Of a stretch of DNA of 64,000 nt, positions 40,466-48,802 are shown one piece after another (the stretch's first letter is position 1; each line of letters starts with the position of its first letter). Source of the DNA: Peribacillus sp. FSL H8-0477 (GTDB taxonomy: Bacteria; Bacillota; Bacilli; Bacillales; DSM-1321). The stretch lies in assembly GCF_038002765.1 (NCBI RefSeq), contig NZ_JBBODE010000002.1:558001-622000 (forward strand). The letters run 5' to 3'. The notes under the pieces were generated by a model that searched no databases, had not been told where the DNA came from, and saw only the letters and a list, made by a program, of their open reading frames with translations. The translations under genes and the position numbers were made by a program.

Positions 40466-41304
40466 GTCGAGAGGTCGGAACTAAAAAGTGGGGAATCGGA
40501 CGTCTGGCCATCTATTTATTCTTAACTGTTATCTCTTTCTTTTCAATCTTCCCGTTTTATTGGATGTTTGTCATGGCTACAAGCCCAAGTTCGGCTTATA
40601 ATTCGATTCCGCCTACGCTAATTCCAGGAGATCAGTTAGTAGCAAACTTTAAAAAGGTCTTAGAAATGATTCCGTTTTTTCAATCGATGGTGAATACACT
40701 GATTGTCTGTCTAGTCGTGACAATTGTTGTGCTGTTTATCAGTTCGCTGGCAGGATTTGCATTTGCGAAATTTAAGTTTCCGGGAAAGAATATTTTGTTT
40801 TTTTCCATTTTATTTACGATCGTAATTCCTCCTCAGCTGGGACTCATCCCACAATACTTATTAGTGGCAAAGGCAGGGTTTCTTGATACCTTATTTGCAG
40901 CGATGGTTTTGTTCTTTTTAAACCCGTTAGGAATCTTTTTAATGCGGCAATATGTAAATCAATCTGTACCTGATGAATTAATCGAAGCCGCCAAGCTCGA
41001 TGGATGCTCTAACTTTAGGATTTATCGAAGCGTGGTCTTGCCAATTATCCTTCCGGCTTTTGCAACACTTGGAATTATTGTTTTTACGTCGGTATGGGGA
41101 GAGTTCTTATGGCAGTTTACGGTCCTTCGTGATCCGGAATCCTATACCATTCAGGTGGCACTTGCCTCATTAAATAATACCAATAGAGTTGATTTTGGTA
41201 TGCTTCTGTCAGGGGTGTTCTGGGCGACTGTTCCACTTCTAATCGTCTTTTTAATCTTTAACAAATTATTTATCTCGAGTATTGCTGAAGGTTCAGTTAA
41301 GTAG
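40462..41304 (+). CDS. Sugar ABC transporter permease (MalG-type)
   Basis: A 280-aa CUT1 permease with six segments. The EAA loop is LIEAAKLDGCSNFRIYRSVV, and the end IAEGSVK is typical. ATG overlaps the previous gene by 4 bases, with AAAAGG in front. It completes the channel of the second sugar importer. Confidence 0.92.
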   Translation: MSREVGTKKWGIGRLAIYLFLTVISFFSIFPFYWMFVMATSPSSAYNSIPPTLIPGDQLVANFKKVLEMIPFFQSMVNTLIVCLVVTIVVLFISSLAGFAFAKFKFPGKNILFFSILFTIVIPPQLGLIPQYLLVAKAGFLDTLFAAMVLFFLNPLGIFLMRQYVNQSVPDELIEAAKLDGCSNFRIYRSVVLPIILPAFATLGIIVFTSVWGEFLWQFTVLRDPESYTIQVALASLNNTNRVDFGMLLSGVFWATVPLLIVFLIFNKLFISSIAEGSVK

Positions 41305-41361
41305 AATGCAGACAAATCAGAAAAACGCTATAGGTAAGCAGCTAGATTTGAGGGAAGCAGG

Positions 41362-42378
41362 ATGACGTTAACAATCCGTGATATAGCACAAATGGCGGGT
41401 GTATCAAAAGCAACAGTGTCAAAGGTGATTAATCATTATGAGGGAGTCAACGAACAAACGAAGCGTAAGGTCATGCATATCATTGAAAAGACTGGCTATC
41501 AACCTACGTTTTCCGCCAAATCGCTGGCGACCAATAAATCTGGTCTAATTGGTTTGATTTATGCTGGGGAGACGAATGTAAAGTTTAATCATCCTTTTTT
41601 TAGTGAAGTTATATCCACTTTTCAAAAGAACATCGTCGGACTTGGCTATGATATTATTATTTTTTCGAATGAACCGTCTGTTCGGAAAAATGTTGATTAT
41701 TTAGCAAGATGCAGACATTTTCGTCTGGATGGCTGTCTGATTGTAGCTGGTGAAGAGATCGAGCAGGCGGTTATGGAGCTTGATCAGAGTAAAATCCCTT
41801 GTGTGGGAATAGATATCAAACTCACTGGAAAGAACTCCGCTTTTGTAATGACAGACAATTTAATGGTCTCTCAATTAGCAGTTGAGCATGTATATGAAGA
41901 GGCATGCGGAGAAATCGCTTTTATAGCAGGCAAGAAAACGTCGGAAATATCAAATCTTCGTTTAGAAGGTTTTCTTCGAGCAATGAAGCAACGTAAACAA
42001 CCCATTCGACCAGAATGGATTGCACATGGAGACTTTTTTGAAAAAAGCGGTTATGAAAGTATGAAGCGCATTCTTCAAAGTCGGGAGATTCCTAAAGCAG
42101 TCATTGCAGCTTCAGATATGATGGCACTTGGTGCAATGAGAGCGATTAAAGAAACGGGCAGAAGAATTCCTAGGGATATTAAAGTGGTTGGCTGTGATGA
42201 TGTGGAGGCATGCCGATATAGTGAGCCTACATTAAGTACAGTCAAACAAGATAAACAAGAGTTAGGCAGGATAGCTGCTAAAAAATTAAATGATCTGATT
42301 ACTAAAGAAACATGTAGTGAACCATCAATTGTTAAACCGGAACTTGTGATTAGACATTCATCAATGAACAGTATGTGA
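41362..42378 (+). CDS. LacI-family transcriptional regulator
   Basis: A 338-aa repressor. The N-terminal helix-turn-helix is TIRDIAQMAGVSKATVSKVI (residues 3-22) with the hinge helix near 50, then a periplasmic-binding-type effector domain (about 60-330). It lies inside the sugar operon, 57 bases after the second permease and 21 bases before the glucosidase gene. It probably senses the imported sugar and binds the GAAACCGGTTTC palindrome in front of the operon; that link is inferred. ATG follows GAGGGAAGCAGG. Confidence 0.92.
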   Translation: MTLTIRDIAQMAGVSKATVSKVINHYEGVNEQTKRKVMHIIEKTGYQPTFSAKSLATNKSGLIGLIYAGETNVKFNHPFFSEVISTFQKNIVGLGYDIIIFSNEPSVRKNVDYLARCRHFRLDGCLIVAGEEIEQAVMELDQSKIPCVGIDIKLTGKNSAFVMTDNLMVSQLAVEHVYEEACGEIAFIAGKKTSEISNLRLEGFLRAMKQRKQPIRPEWIAHGDFFEKSGYESMKRILQSREIPKAVIAASDMMALGAMRAIKETGRRIPRDIKVVGCDDVEACRYSEPTLSTVKQDKQELGRIAAKKLNDLITKETCSEPSIVKPELVIRHSSMNSM

Positions 42379-42399
42379 TGATGAATGAGGAGGGTATTC

Positions 42400-43743
42400 A
42401 TGTCCACTATTCAATTCCCAAAACAGTTCAAATGGGGAAGTGCTACGGCAGCGTATCAAATTGAAGGTGCAGCAAATGAAGATGGCAGAGGACTGTCAAT
42501 ATGGGATACGTTCTCTAAAATACCAGGGAAGGTATATAACGAAGAAAACAGTGATCGTGCGTGTGATAGTTATCATCGATATGAAGAAGATATACAGCTT
42601 CTCGATGAATTAGGAGCAGATATGTATCGTTTTTCCGTTTCGTGGCCGCGAATTTTTCCAAATGGAACAGGAGAGGTGAATCAAAAAGGAGTCGAGTATT
42701 ATCATAAATTAGTTGATTCCATGATTGAAAAAGGAATTGAACCGATGTGTACTCTCTACCATTGGGATTTGCCTCAAGCCCTCCAGGAAAAGGGAGGTTG
42801 GGAAAACCGTGAGACCATTTCGGCCTTTACTGCTTATGCTGAATTTATGTTTAATGAATTTAACGGAAAAATTAAGAAATGGATAACCTTGAATGAACCA
42901 TGGTGTGCCTCTTTTCTATCAAATTACATAGGTGTTCATGCGCCAGGTAATCAGAACCTTCAGCTTGCGACAGATATAGCTCACCATTTAATGGTTGCTC
43001 ATGGAAAAGCTGTTCAAAGCTTTCGAAAATCTGGGACAGAGGGAGAAATAGGTTTCGCTCCGAATGTTACTTGGTATGAGCCTTACAGCAGCAAACTGGA
43101 AGACATAGAGGCATGTGATCGGGCAAATGGTTGGAATTTAGAGTGGTTTTTTGACCCCGTTTTCAAAGGGGCTTATCCACTATTTATGCTAGAATGGTTT
43201 GCAGCAAAAGGTGTAGTACCGCATGTTAAAACAGGAGACATGGAAGCTATTTCTGAAAAAAATGATTTTCTTGGTATTAATTATTACACGGGAAATGTCG
43301 CTAGGTATAAAGAAAATGAAGGATTATTTAACTGCGAGAGTATTGATATGGGATACGATCAAACGGACATTGGCTGGTTTATCTACCCGGATGGATTTTA
43401 TCATGTACTTGTCAAAATTAAAGAATTATATGGTGACGTTCCTATTTATATTACCGAAAATGGTTCGTGTTATAATGATGAACCAGAAAACGGGAAGGTA
43501 CAGGATAAGAAAAGAATAGACTATTTAAAGCTTCATTTAACAGCGCTGGAAAGATCGATTGAATCGGGTGTAAATGTTAAAGGATACTTGACATGGTCTC
43601 TGCTTGATAATTTTGAATGGGCATATGGCTATAGTATGAGATTCGGAATCGTTCACGTCAATTATGAAACGTTAGAGAGAACCAAGAAAGACAGTTATTA
43701 TTGGCTTAAAGATACAATAGAAAAAGGTTTGTTTGAAGTATAA
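42400..43743 (+). CDS. Beta-glucosidase, GH1
   Basis: A 447-aa cytoplasmic enzyme. The N-terminal signature FKWGSATAAYQIEGA, the acid/base Glu in TLNEPWC and the nucleophile Glu in IYITENGSCYND are all present. It hydrolyses beta-glucosides; the tail WSLLDNFEWAYGYSMRFGIVHVN is the aglycone/glycone binding region. The lack of a phosphate-binding signature and the ABC importer next door point to an unphosphorylated substrate rather than a 6-phospho-sugar. ATG at 42400 with GAGGAGGG; the frame is open to 42385 but without a site. Confidence 0.93.
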   Translation: MSTIQFPKQFKWGSATAAYQIEGAANEDGRGLSIWDTFSKIPGKVYNEENSDRACDSYHRYEEDIQLLDELGADMYRFSVSWPRIFPNGTGEVNQKGVEYYHKLVDSMIEKGIEPMCTLYHWDLPQALQEKGGWENRETISAFTAYAEFMFNEFNGKIKKWITLNEPWCASFLSNYIGVHAPGNQNLQLATDIAHHLMVAHGKAVQSFRKSGTEGEIGFAPNVTWYEPYSSKLEDIEACDRANGWNLEWFFDPVFKGAYPLFMLEWFAAKGVVPHVKTGDMEAISEKNDFLGINYYTGNVARYKENEGLFNCESIDMGYDQTDIGWFIYPDGFYHVLVKIKELYGDVPIYITENGSCYNDEPENGKVQDKKRIDYLKLHLTALERSIESGVNVKGYLTWSLLDNFEWAYGYSMRFGIVHVNYETLERTKKDSYYWLKDTIEKGLFEV

Positions 43744-43758
43744 GCGAGGTCAAGTTAA

Positions 43759-43799
43759 AACGATGAAAAGTAATTTGAATAAATTTACTTTTCATCGTT
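43759..43799 (+). repeat. 15-bp inverted repeat after beta-glucosidase gene
   Basis: AACGATGAAAAGTAA (43759-43773) pairs perfectly with TTACTTTTCATCGTT (43785-43799). There is no T run, so it is a stable 3-prime hairpin rather than a classical terminator. It may protect the operon mRNA end or overlap the start of a separate short transcript. Confidence 0.7.
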
Positions 43800-43808
43800 A
43801 AAGTATGT

Positions 43809-43887
43809 TATAATTAGACAAACCTTTTAACTGTGTTTTACTTTACTTGGACCAATCACTTTGCTCATTCGTGAGCAAAGTTTTTTT
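43809..43887 (+). ncRNA. Possible short transcript ending in a strong terminator
   Basis: A TATAAT at 43809-43814 is followed 45 bases later by a perfect terminator: CTTTGCTCA (43859-43867), loop TTCG, TGAGCAAAG (43872-43880) and seven T. There is no open frame of note between. It may be a small RNA of about 65 bases, or only a second terminator for the sugar operon. The -35 region is poor. Confidence 0.35.
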
Positions 43888-43907
43888 ATGTTTATTTTTA
43901 AGCATAC

Positions 43908-43939
43908 AAAAAGACAGCCCCTGCAAGCAGGGGCTGTCT
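43908..43939 (-). terminator. Terminator of cspC
   Basis: AGACAGCCCCTGC (43912-43924) pairs with GCAGGGGCTGTCT (43927-43939); the minus-strand end has a T run. Confidence 0.93.
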
Positions 43940-43955
43940 ATATAATCAGTTAAGA

Positions 43956-44156
43956 TTATGCTTTTTGAACGTTAGTAGCTTGGGGTCCACGTTGACCTTG
44001 TTCTACTTCAAAAGTAACTTCTTGGCCTTCATCTAAAGACTTGAAGCCTTCACTTTGGATAGCTGAGAAATGTACGAATACATCGTCTCCGTTTTCGCGT
44101 TCGATGAAGCCGAATCCTTTTTCTGCGTTAAACCATTTTACTTTACCTTGTTCCAT
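43956..44156 (-). CDS. cspC: Cold-shock protein CspC
   Basis: A 66-aa single-stranded nucleic-acid-binding protein with the RNP1 motif KGFGFI and RNP2 VFVHF. The sequence, including [20 protein letters not shown] and the tail ATNVQKA, is closest to B. subtilis CspC as I recall it, rather than CspB or CspD. It acts as an RNA chaperone in cold and stationary phase. AGGAGG precedes ATG. Single gene with strong terminator. Confidence 0.95.
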   Translation of the reverse strand: MEQGKVKWFNAEKGFGFIERENGDDVFVHFSAIQSEGFKSLDEGQEVTFEVEQGQRGPQATNVQKA

Positions 44157-44443
44157 TTTTGTTGCCTCCTAGTGCTTTCACACATTGTATTACTATCCTT
44201 GCTCTCAGTGAACAACGAGACGAAAAGTTAAACTTTTTGTTTTCATTTCTACCGGACAAAAATAATTCTTCTTAAGAATAACATGGATTGTTCTAAAAAG
44301 CAAATCAATCAATTATTAATAAGATAGATAGGTAAACAGGCTTAAGATATTTTTGTCGAAAATAGAGGATTTATGGGTCTTAATATGGAAGTCTTTAGGT
44401 AGATTATTATTCTTCATTGAACCGGCAGCAATCTAGGAGGTGA
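44157..44443. other. Divergent intergenic region (cspC leader and PTS promoter)
   Basis: It must hold the cspC leader (minus strand) and the upstream part of the PTS gene. An inverted repeat ATTCTT/AAGAAT lies near 44270. Neither a GntR-type nor an antiterminator site was recognised. The rest of the gap contains a short open frame listed separately. Confidence 0.4.
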
Positions 44444-44509
44444 ATGGAAAAGGTTTTGTTTAATGATATTATTCGTTCCTTTACATTTACGTTTAGAAGA
44501 GATGACTAA
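44444..44509 (+). CDS. Possible 21-aa leader peptide before the PTS gene
   Basis: ATG at 44444 is 3 bases after AGGAGG and opens a 21-codon frame (MEKVLFNDIIRSFTFTFRRD plus one residue), ending 19 bases before the PTS start. The ribosome site is stronger than that of many real genes, but spacing is tight and no similar peptide is known to me. It could affect translation of the PTS gene. Confidence 0.35.
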   Translation: MEKVLFNDIIRSFTFTFRRDD

Positions 44510-44528
44510 TTACTAGGGGGAAATGATC

Positions 44529-45983
44529 ATGATGAAATTTTTACAGAAAATCGGCCGATCTTTGATGTTGCCTGTTGCCGTATTGCCGGTCGCTGCGATT
44601 TTGATGGGGATAGGCTATTGGATTGATCCAAACGGTTGGGGATCTGGCAATGCGTTGGCGGCTTTCCTTATTAAAGCGGGGTCTTCTATCTTAGACCATA
44701 TTCCGATTCTTTTTGCCGTCGGTGTCGCACTCGGAATGTCTAAGACAAAAGATGGATCAGCAGCTTTAAGCGGACTGGTGGCTTTTTTAGTAGCAACTAC
44801 GCTGCTGGCACCTGATTCGGTAGCTATGTTAAAAGGAATTGAAGTAGAAAATGTGAACGCTGCGTTTGGTAAAATTGACAATGCGTTTGTAGGAATTATT
44901 TCAGGGCTCGTTGCAGCCTTCATGTTTAATCGCTTTAGTCACGTGAAATTACCAGATGCACTTGCCTTTTTTAGCGGAAAACGACTTGTCCCAATCATGA
45001 CAGCGCTCGCTATGCTTGTTGTTGCCTTATTGTTATTCTTCATTTGGCCGGTTGTTTATACAGGACTTGTTAATTTTGGTGAATTAATTAGTAAATTAGG
45101 CGTCCTAGGAGCTGGTCTTTACGGATTCTTTAACAGACTGTTAATTCCAACAGGTCTACATCATGCGTTGAATGCTGTGTTCTGGTTTGATTTAATTGGG
45201 ATTAATGATATCGGAAACTTCTGGAAAGGCGATGGAATAAAAGGAGTTACAGGCATGTATCAAGCGGGATTCTTCCCTATCATGATGTTTGGCCTTCCGG
45301 CTGCCGCATTAGCTATGTATCATACAGCTAAAACAGCAAAGAAAAAGCAAACAGCTTCCTTAATGCTTGCAGCAGGCTTTGCTTCGTTCTTTACAGGCGT
45401 AACGGAACCGCTTGAATTTGCCTTTATGTTCCTAGCTCCATTGCTCTACTTAGTTCATGCACTTTTAACTGGCTTGTCCTTAATGATTGCAGCTTTCTTC
45501 CATTGGACAGCAGGTTTTACCTTTAGTGCTGGTTTTATTGATTATTTCTTAAGCTTTAATCTTCCGCTTGCCAATCAGCCGTATATGCTGCTTGTTCAGG
45601 GGTTAGTATTTGCTGTAATCTATTATTTCTTATTCCGCTTCTTAATCGTGAAGTTTAATTTAATGACACCAGGAAGATCGGATGATATGGAAGAAGAAGA
45701 AGAAGTTGTTGTAACAGACAACGCTGCTGCTTCAAGTAATAAATACGCTGATATGGCAGCTCAAATCTATGTGGGCTTAGGCGGACGCGATAATATTACT
45801 GCCATTGATAATTGTGTCACACGTTTGAGAATTGAAGTGAAAGACATGGATGTAGTTGACCAAAGAAAAATTAAAGCAACAGGGGTACCAGGCATTAATA
45901 TTGTCGGTCCTCAAAGTATACAAGTAATCGTTGGTACTCAAGTTCAATTTGTAGCAGATGAAATGGAAAAACTTCATAAATAA
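44529..45983 (+). CDS. nagE: N-acetylglucosamine-type PTS permease, EIICB (NagE/NagP-like)
   Basis: A 484-aa phosphotransferase permease. The membrane EIIC domain spans about 1-380, starting LQKIGRSLMLPVAVLPVAAILMG, with LIPTGLHHALNAVFWFD and SFFTGVTEPLEFAFMF as sugar-binding regions. An acidic linker (EEEEE) leads to a C-terminal EIIB domain with phosphorylated Cys in AIDNCVTRLR. No EIIA is fused, as in Bacillus NagP, so phosphate must come from another IIA. Similarity to B. subtilis NagP at the N-terminus supports GlcNAc, although glucose-type relatives exist. ATG at 44529 has AGGGGG 8 bases away. Confidence 0.88.
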   Translation: MMKFLQKIGRSLMLPVAVLPVAAILMGIGYWIDPNGWGSGNALAAFLIKAGSSILDHIPILFAVGVALGMSKTKDGSAALSGLVAFLVATTLLAPDSVAMLKGIEVENVNAAFGKIDNAFVGIISGLVAAFMFNRFSHVKLPDALAFFSGKRLVPIMTALAMLVVALLLFFIWPVVYTGLVNFGELISKLGVLGAGLYGFFNRLLIPTGLHHALNAVFWFDLIGINDIGNFWKGDGIKGVTGMYQAGFFPIMMFGLPAAALAMYHTAKTAKKKQTASLMLAAGFASFFTGVTEPLEFAFMFLAPLLYLVHALLTGLSLMIAAFFHWTAGFTFSAGFIDYFLSFNLPLANQPYMLLVQGLVFAVIYYFLFRFLIVKFNLMTPGRSDDMEEEEEVVVTDNAAASSNKYADMAAQIYVGLGGRDNITAIDNCVTRLRIEVKDMDVVDQRKIKATGVPGINIVGPQSIQVIVGTQVQFVADEMEKLHK

Positions 45984-45993
45984 ATACCAGTGA

Positions 45994-46026
45994 GAAAAGC
46001 CGTTCCTTTTACAGGAACGGCTTTTT
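45994..46026 (+). terminator. Terminator after PTS gene
   Basis: AAAAGCCGTTCCT pairs with AGGAACGGCTTTT, then T. Confidence 0.93.
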
Positions 46027-46172
46027 CTCTGAATAAAAACGTAAGAGATTTATTATAAACCTTTGGAAACTTTTAGATTTTGATTTAAACTCTTGACTAA
46101 AACTGCTATTATCCATATTATATTCACATAACACATAGACTTACTTGGTTTTAAAGAAGGAGAGAAAATTAA

Positions 46173-47243
46173 ATGATACAAATGATCCTAACGGGTTTAT
46201 TTTGTGGGGCATTACTGGGTTTCGTTATGCAACGAGGACGCTTCTGTCTCACAGGTGGATTTCGGGATATGTATATAGCGAAAGATAATCGTATGTTTTA
46301 TGCATTATTAATTGCGATAGCGGTTCAAAGTATTGGTGTTTATACGTTAATCCAAATGGATGTTATTCAATTTACAACGGGTGCCTTCCCTTGGGTTGCC
46401 GTAATTATAGGTTCTTTTGTATTCGGTATTGGCATCATCCTTGCCGGTGGTTGTGCAACAGGTACATGGTACCGTGCGGGTGAAGGTCTGCTAGGCAGCT
46501 GGATAGCGCTTGCTGGGTACATGCTGATGAGCACGATTATGAAATCAGGACCATTAACACCTGTAAACGAATCGATTTCTTCGGTTGTTCTTCCAAAGAA
46601 TTCAATTGCTGATACAACAGGGATTTCTGTCTGGGTCTTCATTACTATTTTCGCAGCTATTGTTGTCTGGATTATCAGTAGAGAATTAAGAAAGCCAAAG
46701 GTTGTAATTCCTTCAATGAAGCCAAAGCGGACTGGGATAGCGCATTTGCTATTTGAAAAACGCTGGCATCCATTCTTCACGGCTATGTTGGTGGGATTAA
46801 TTGCGATCCTAGCTTGGCCGCTTAGCGAAGCTACTGGCAGAATGTCTGGATTAGGGATTACTACACCTTCTGCAAATATTCTGCAATATTTAGTAACGGG
46901 TGATGTTTCTGTTATTAACTGGGGAGTCTTCCTTGTTCTAGGGATTTTCTTGGGTTCGTTCATTGCAGCAAAAGGGAGCCGAGAGTTCCGCTTTAGAATG
47001 CCTGATGCTAAAACAGGGATTACGAGCTTTATCGGCGGAATTTTAATGGGCTTTGGCGCTAGTCTTGCCGGCGGATGTTCAATCGGTAATGGTTTAGTTA
47101 TGACAGCTATGATGACTTGGCAGGGATGGGTGTCCCTGGTCTTCATGATACTAGGAACATGGACTGCATCGTATTTTGTCTTTATACGACCAAATGTAAA
47201 AAGAAAAGCGGCAGCTGCACAATCAGCTGTTACTACAGCTTAG
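46173..47243 (+). CDS. tsuA: Thiosulfate transporter, YeeE/YedE (TsuA) family
   Basis: A 356-aa membrane protein made of two related halves. The three conserved Cys of TsuA-type transporters are present: GRFCLTGG (Cys25), GGCATG near residue 91 and GGCSIGNG near 294. In the known mechanism thiosulfate passes between these Cys. ATG follows GAAGGAGAG. It is 12 bases upstream of a TusA-like gene, the same order as tsuA-tsuB (yeeE-yeeD) elsewhere. Use as a sulfur source for cysteine synthesis is likely. Confidence 0.88.
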   Translation: MIQMILTGLFCGALLGFVMQRGRFCLTGGFRDMYIAKDNRMFYALLIAIAVQSIGVYTLIQMDVIQFTTGAFPWVAVIIGSFVFGIGIILAGGCATGTWYRAGEGLLGSWIALAGYMLMSTIMKSGPLTPVNESISSVVLPKNSIADTTGISVWVFITIFAAIVVWIISRELRKPKVVIPSMKPKRTGIAHLLFEKRWHPFFTAMLVGLIAILAWPLSEATGRMSGLGITTPSANILQYLVTGDVSVINWGVFLVLGIFLGSFIAAKGSREFRFRMPDAKTGITSFIGGILMGFGASLAGGCSIGNGLVMTAMMTWQGWVSLVFMILGTWTASYFVFIRPNVKRKAAAAQSAVTTA

Positions 47244-47255
47244 GAGGAAGAAAAT

Positions 47256-47480
47256 ATGCAAAAAACACTAGAAGTAATGGGAATGGTTTGTCCGTTTCCT
47301 TTAGTAGAAGCAAAAAATGAAATGGAATTTCTTAATTCAGGTGATGAATTAATCATTAATTTTGACTGTACACAAGCGACAGAAACTCTGCCGCGCTGGG
47401 CTGCAGAAGCAGGACACACAGTAACTAATTACGAACAATTAGATGAAGCGTCTTGGACAATCACTGTTCAAAAAAAATAA
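47256..47480 (+). CDS. tsuB: TusA/SirA-like sulfur carrier (TsuB)
   Basis: A 74-aa protein of the SirA/TusA fold with the motif GMVCPFPLVEAK. Its Cys in CPxP is the sulfur-carrying residue. It starts 12 bases after the TsuA gene with AGGAGG in front and is expected to take sulfur from imported thiosulfate. Terminator 10 bases after the stop. Confidence 0.88.
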   Translation: MQKTLEVMGMVCPFPLVEAKNEMEFLNSGDELIINFDCTQATETLPRWAAEAGHTVTNYEQLDEASWTITVQKK

Positions 47481-47490
47481 ATATTAAGTT

Positions 47491-47522
47491 GGCTCCAGTC
47501 TTCGTACTGGAGCCATTTTTTT
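47491..47522 (+). terminator. Terminator after tsuAB
   Basis: GGCTCCAGT (47491-47499) pairs with ACTGGAGCC (47506-47514), then T run. Confidence 0.94.
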
Positions 47523-47662
47523 ATTTGGAAAATGAACTGAGGCGTAAATTATGACCTTCTAGACGGGATTATACCCATCACAGACGGGAATAACTAGTTG
47601 TGCTCGAATCCAATCAAAATTCTATTTTTGGTCAATATTAAACTGATAAAAAAGGAGACATT

Positions 47663-48715
47663 ATGAAAATCATTTATAGCGAAATCACTCAATTCCGCGG
47701 TAGTCACTTTGAATTTGGGTATAAGCAGGGATTAAAGCTGAAAAATTCAATTTCAGTAAAAAATCGTGAAAATCAGTGGAAGGTGCGTTTACCCAGATTC
47801 ACCATAAAACCAACCGAAGTTGAACAGGTCTTACATGCTTTTGTACCTGGTATTTGGGAGGAGCTGCTCGGTTTGCAGGAGGCTCTTGCTTGGCCTATTG
47901 AGAGAGTTTTACAGGAGTTTGGCGGGTACCGTCTGAACTATGTTCATTCTGGCTGTTCTATTCTAACAGGGTCTGATTTTTTAATTCGTAATTATGATTA
48001 TCATCCGAAAACATATGAGGGGCGTTACACATTATTCCAACCAAGTGATGGGGGATATGCCATGATCGGTCCAAGCCAGAGGGTAACGGGTCGAATGGAT
48101 GGAATGAACGAAATGGGTCTTGCTATGGGCTATAATTTTATGAACCGAAAAAACCCTGGAGAAGGCTTTATTTGCTGTATGATCGGCAGAATCATTTTAG
48201 AAGCTTGTGCAAGTACACGGGAGGCAATCGCGATGTTAAGGGAAATTCCCCATCGACATTCATTCAGCTATGTAGTGCATGATCAAAGTGGAGCAAACTA
48301 TATAATTGAAACATCCCCACGCGGTGTGGAAGTCCGTCAATCAGATGCATGTACAAACCATTTTGAAATAATGATACATGAAAATCGACGTCATCTTGTT
48401 GACTCAAAGCGGAGACTTGAACTATTACAACAAGAGAAGATTACTGAAGCCTATAAGGCCTTTCGATTATTAAATGACACGGACAAAGGAATTTTTTCAG
48501 ATTTATACAGCAGTTGGGCAGGAACGATACATACCTCAGGTTATCTTACGAAAGAAAGGAAAGTCTGGTTTGCCTTAGGCGGTGATCGCCAGCCAGTGGA
48601 ATTTGATTTTGCTCATTGGCTTGAAGGGCATGATTTAAAAATGGATAAAGTAACTGGTGAAGTAGAAACTGATCAACCTTTTCTACATATGGAAAAGGCA
48701 GATTGGTTTCAATGA
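47663..48715 (+). CDS. C45 peptidase / acyltransferase-like (Ntn hydrolase fold)
   Basis: A 350-aa protein of the acyl-CoA:6-aminopenicillanate acyltransferase-like family. The likely nucleophile is Cys in YVHSGCSIL near residue 98; later motifs LIRNYDYHP, GRMDGMNEMGLAMG and a Asn/His-rich TNHFE match the family. In AAT proteins the Cys becomes N-terminal through self-cleavage; whether this happens here is unclear since it lies inside the chain, as usual for precursors. It hydrolyses amide bonds; the natural substrate is unknown. ATG follows AAAAGGAG. Single gene. Confidence 0.8.
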   Translation: MKIIYSEITQFRGSHFEFGYKQGLKLKNSISVKNRENQWKVRLPRFTIKPTEVEQVLHAFVPGIWEELLGLQEALAWPIERVLQEFGGYRLNYVHSGCSILTGSDFLIRNYDYHPKTYEGRYTLFQPSDGGYAMIGPSQRVTGRMDGMNEMGLAMGYNFMNRKNPGEGFICCMIGRIILEACASTREAIAMLREIPHRHSFSYVVHDQSGANYIIETSPRGVEVRQSDACTNHFEIMIHENRRHLVDSKRRLELLQQEKITEAYKAFRLLNDTDKGIFSDLYSSWAGTIHTSGYLTKERKVWFALGGDRQPVEFDFAHWLEGHDLKMDKVTGEVETDQPFLHMEKADWFQ

Positions 48716-48802
48716 AAAGAAGTACGGTATGTAAGAAGGGAATATAAGCTAAACAGAGAATACCTTATATAGATATAATGCTGCCCTTCGCGGGTAAAGG
48801 TT

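Noticed and set aside
46367-47146. Long minus-strand frame opposite tsuA (259 codons)
   Set aside because: It lacks family similarity and a ribosome site; the plus-strand protein has conserved Cys motifs.
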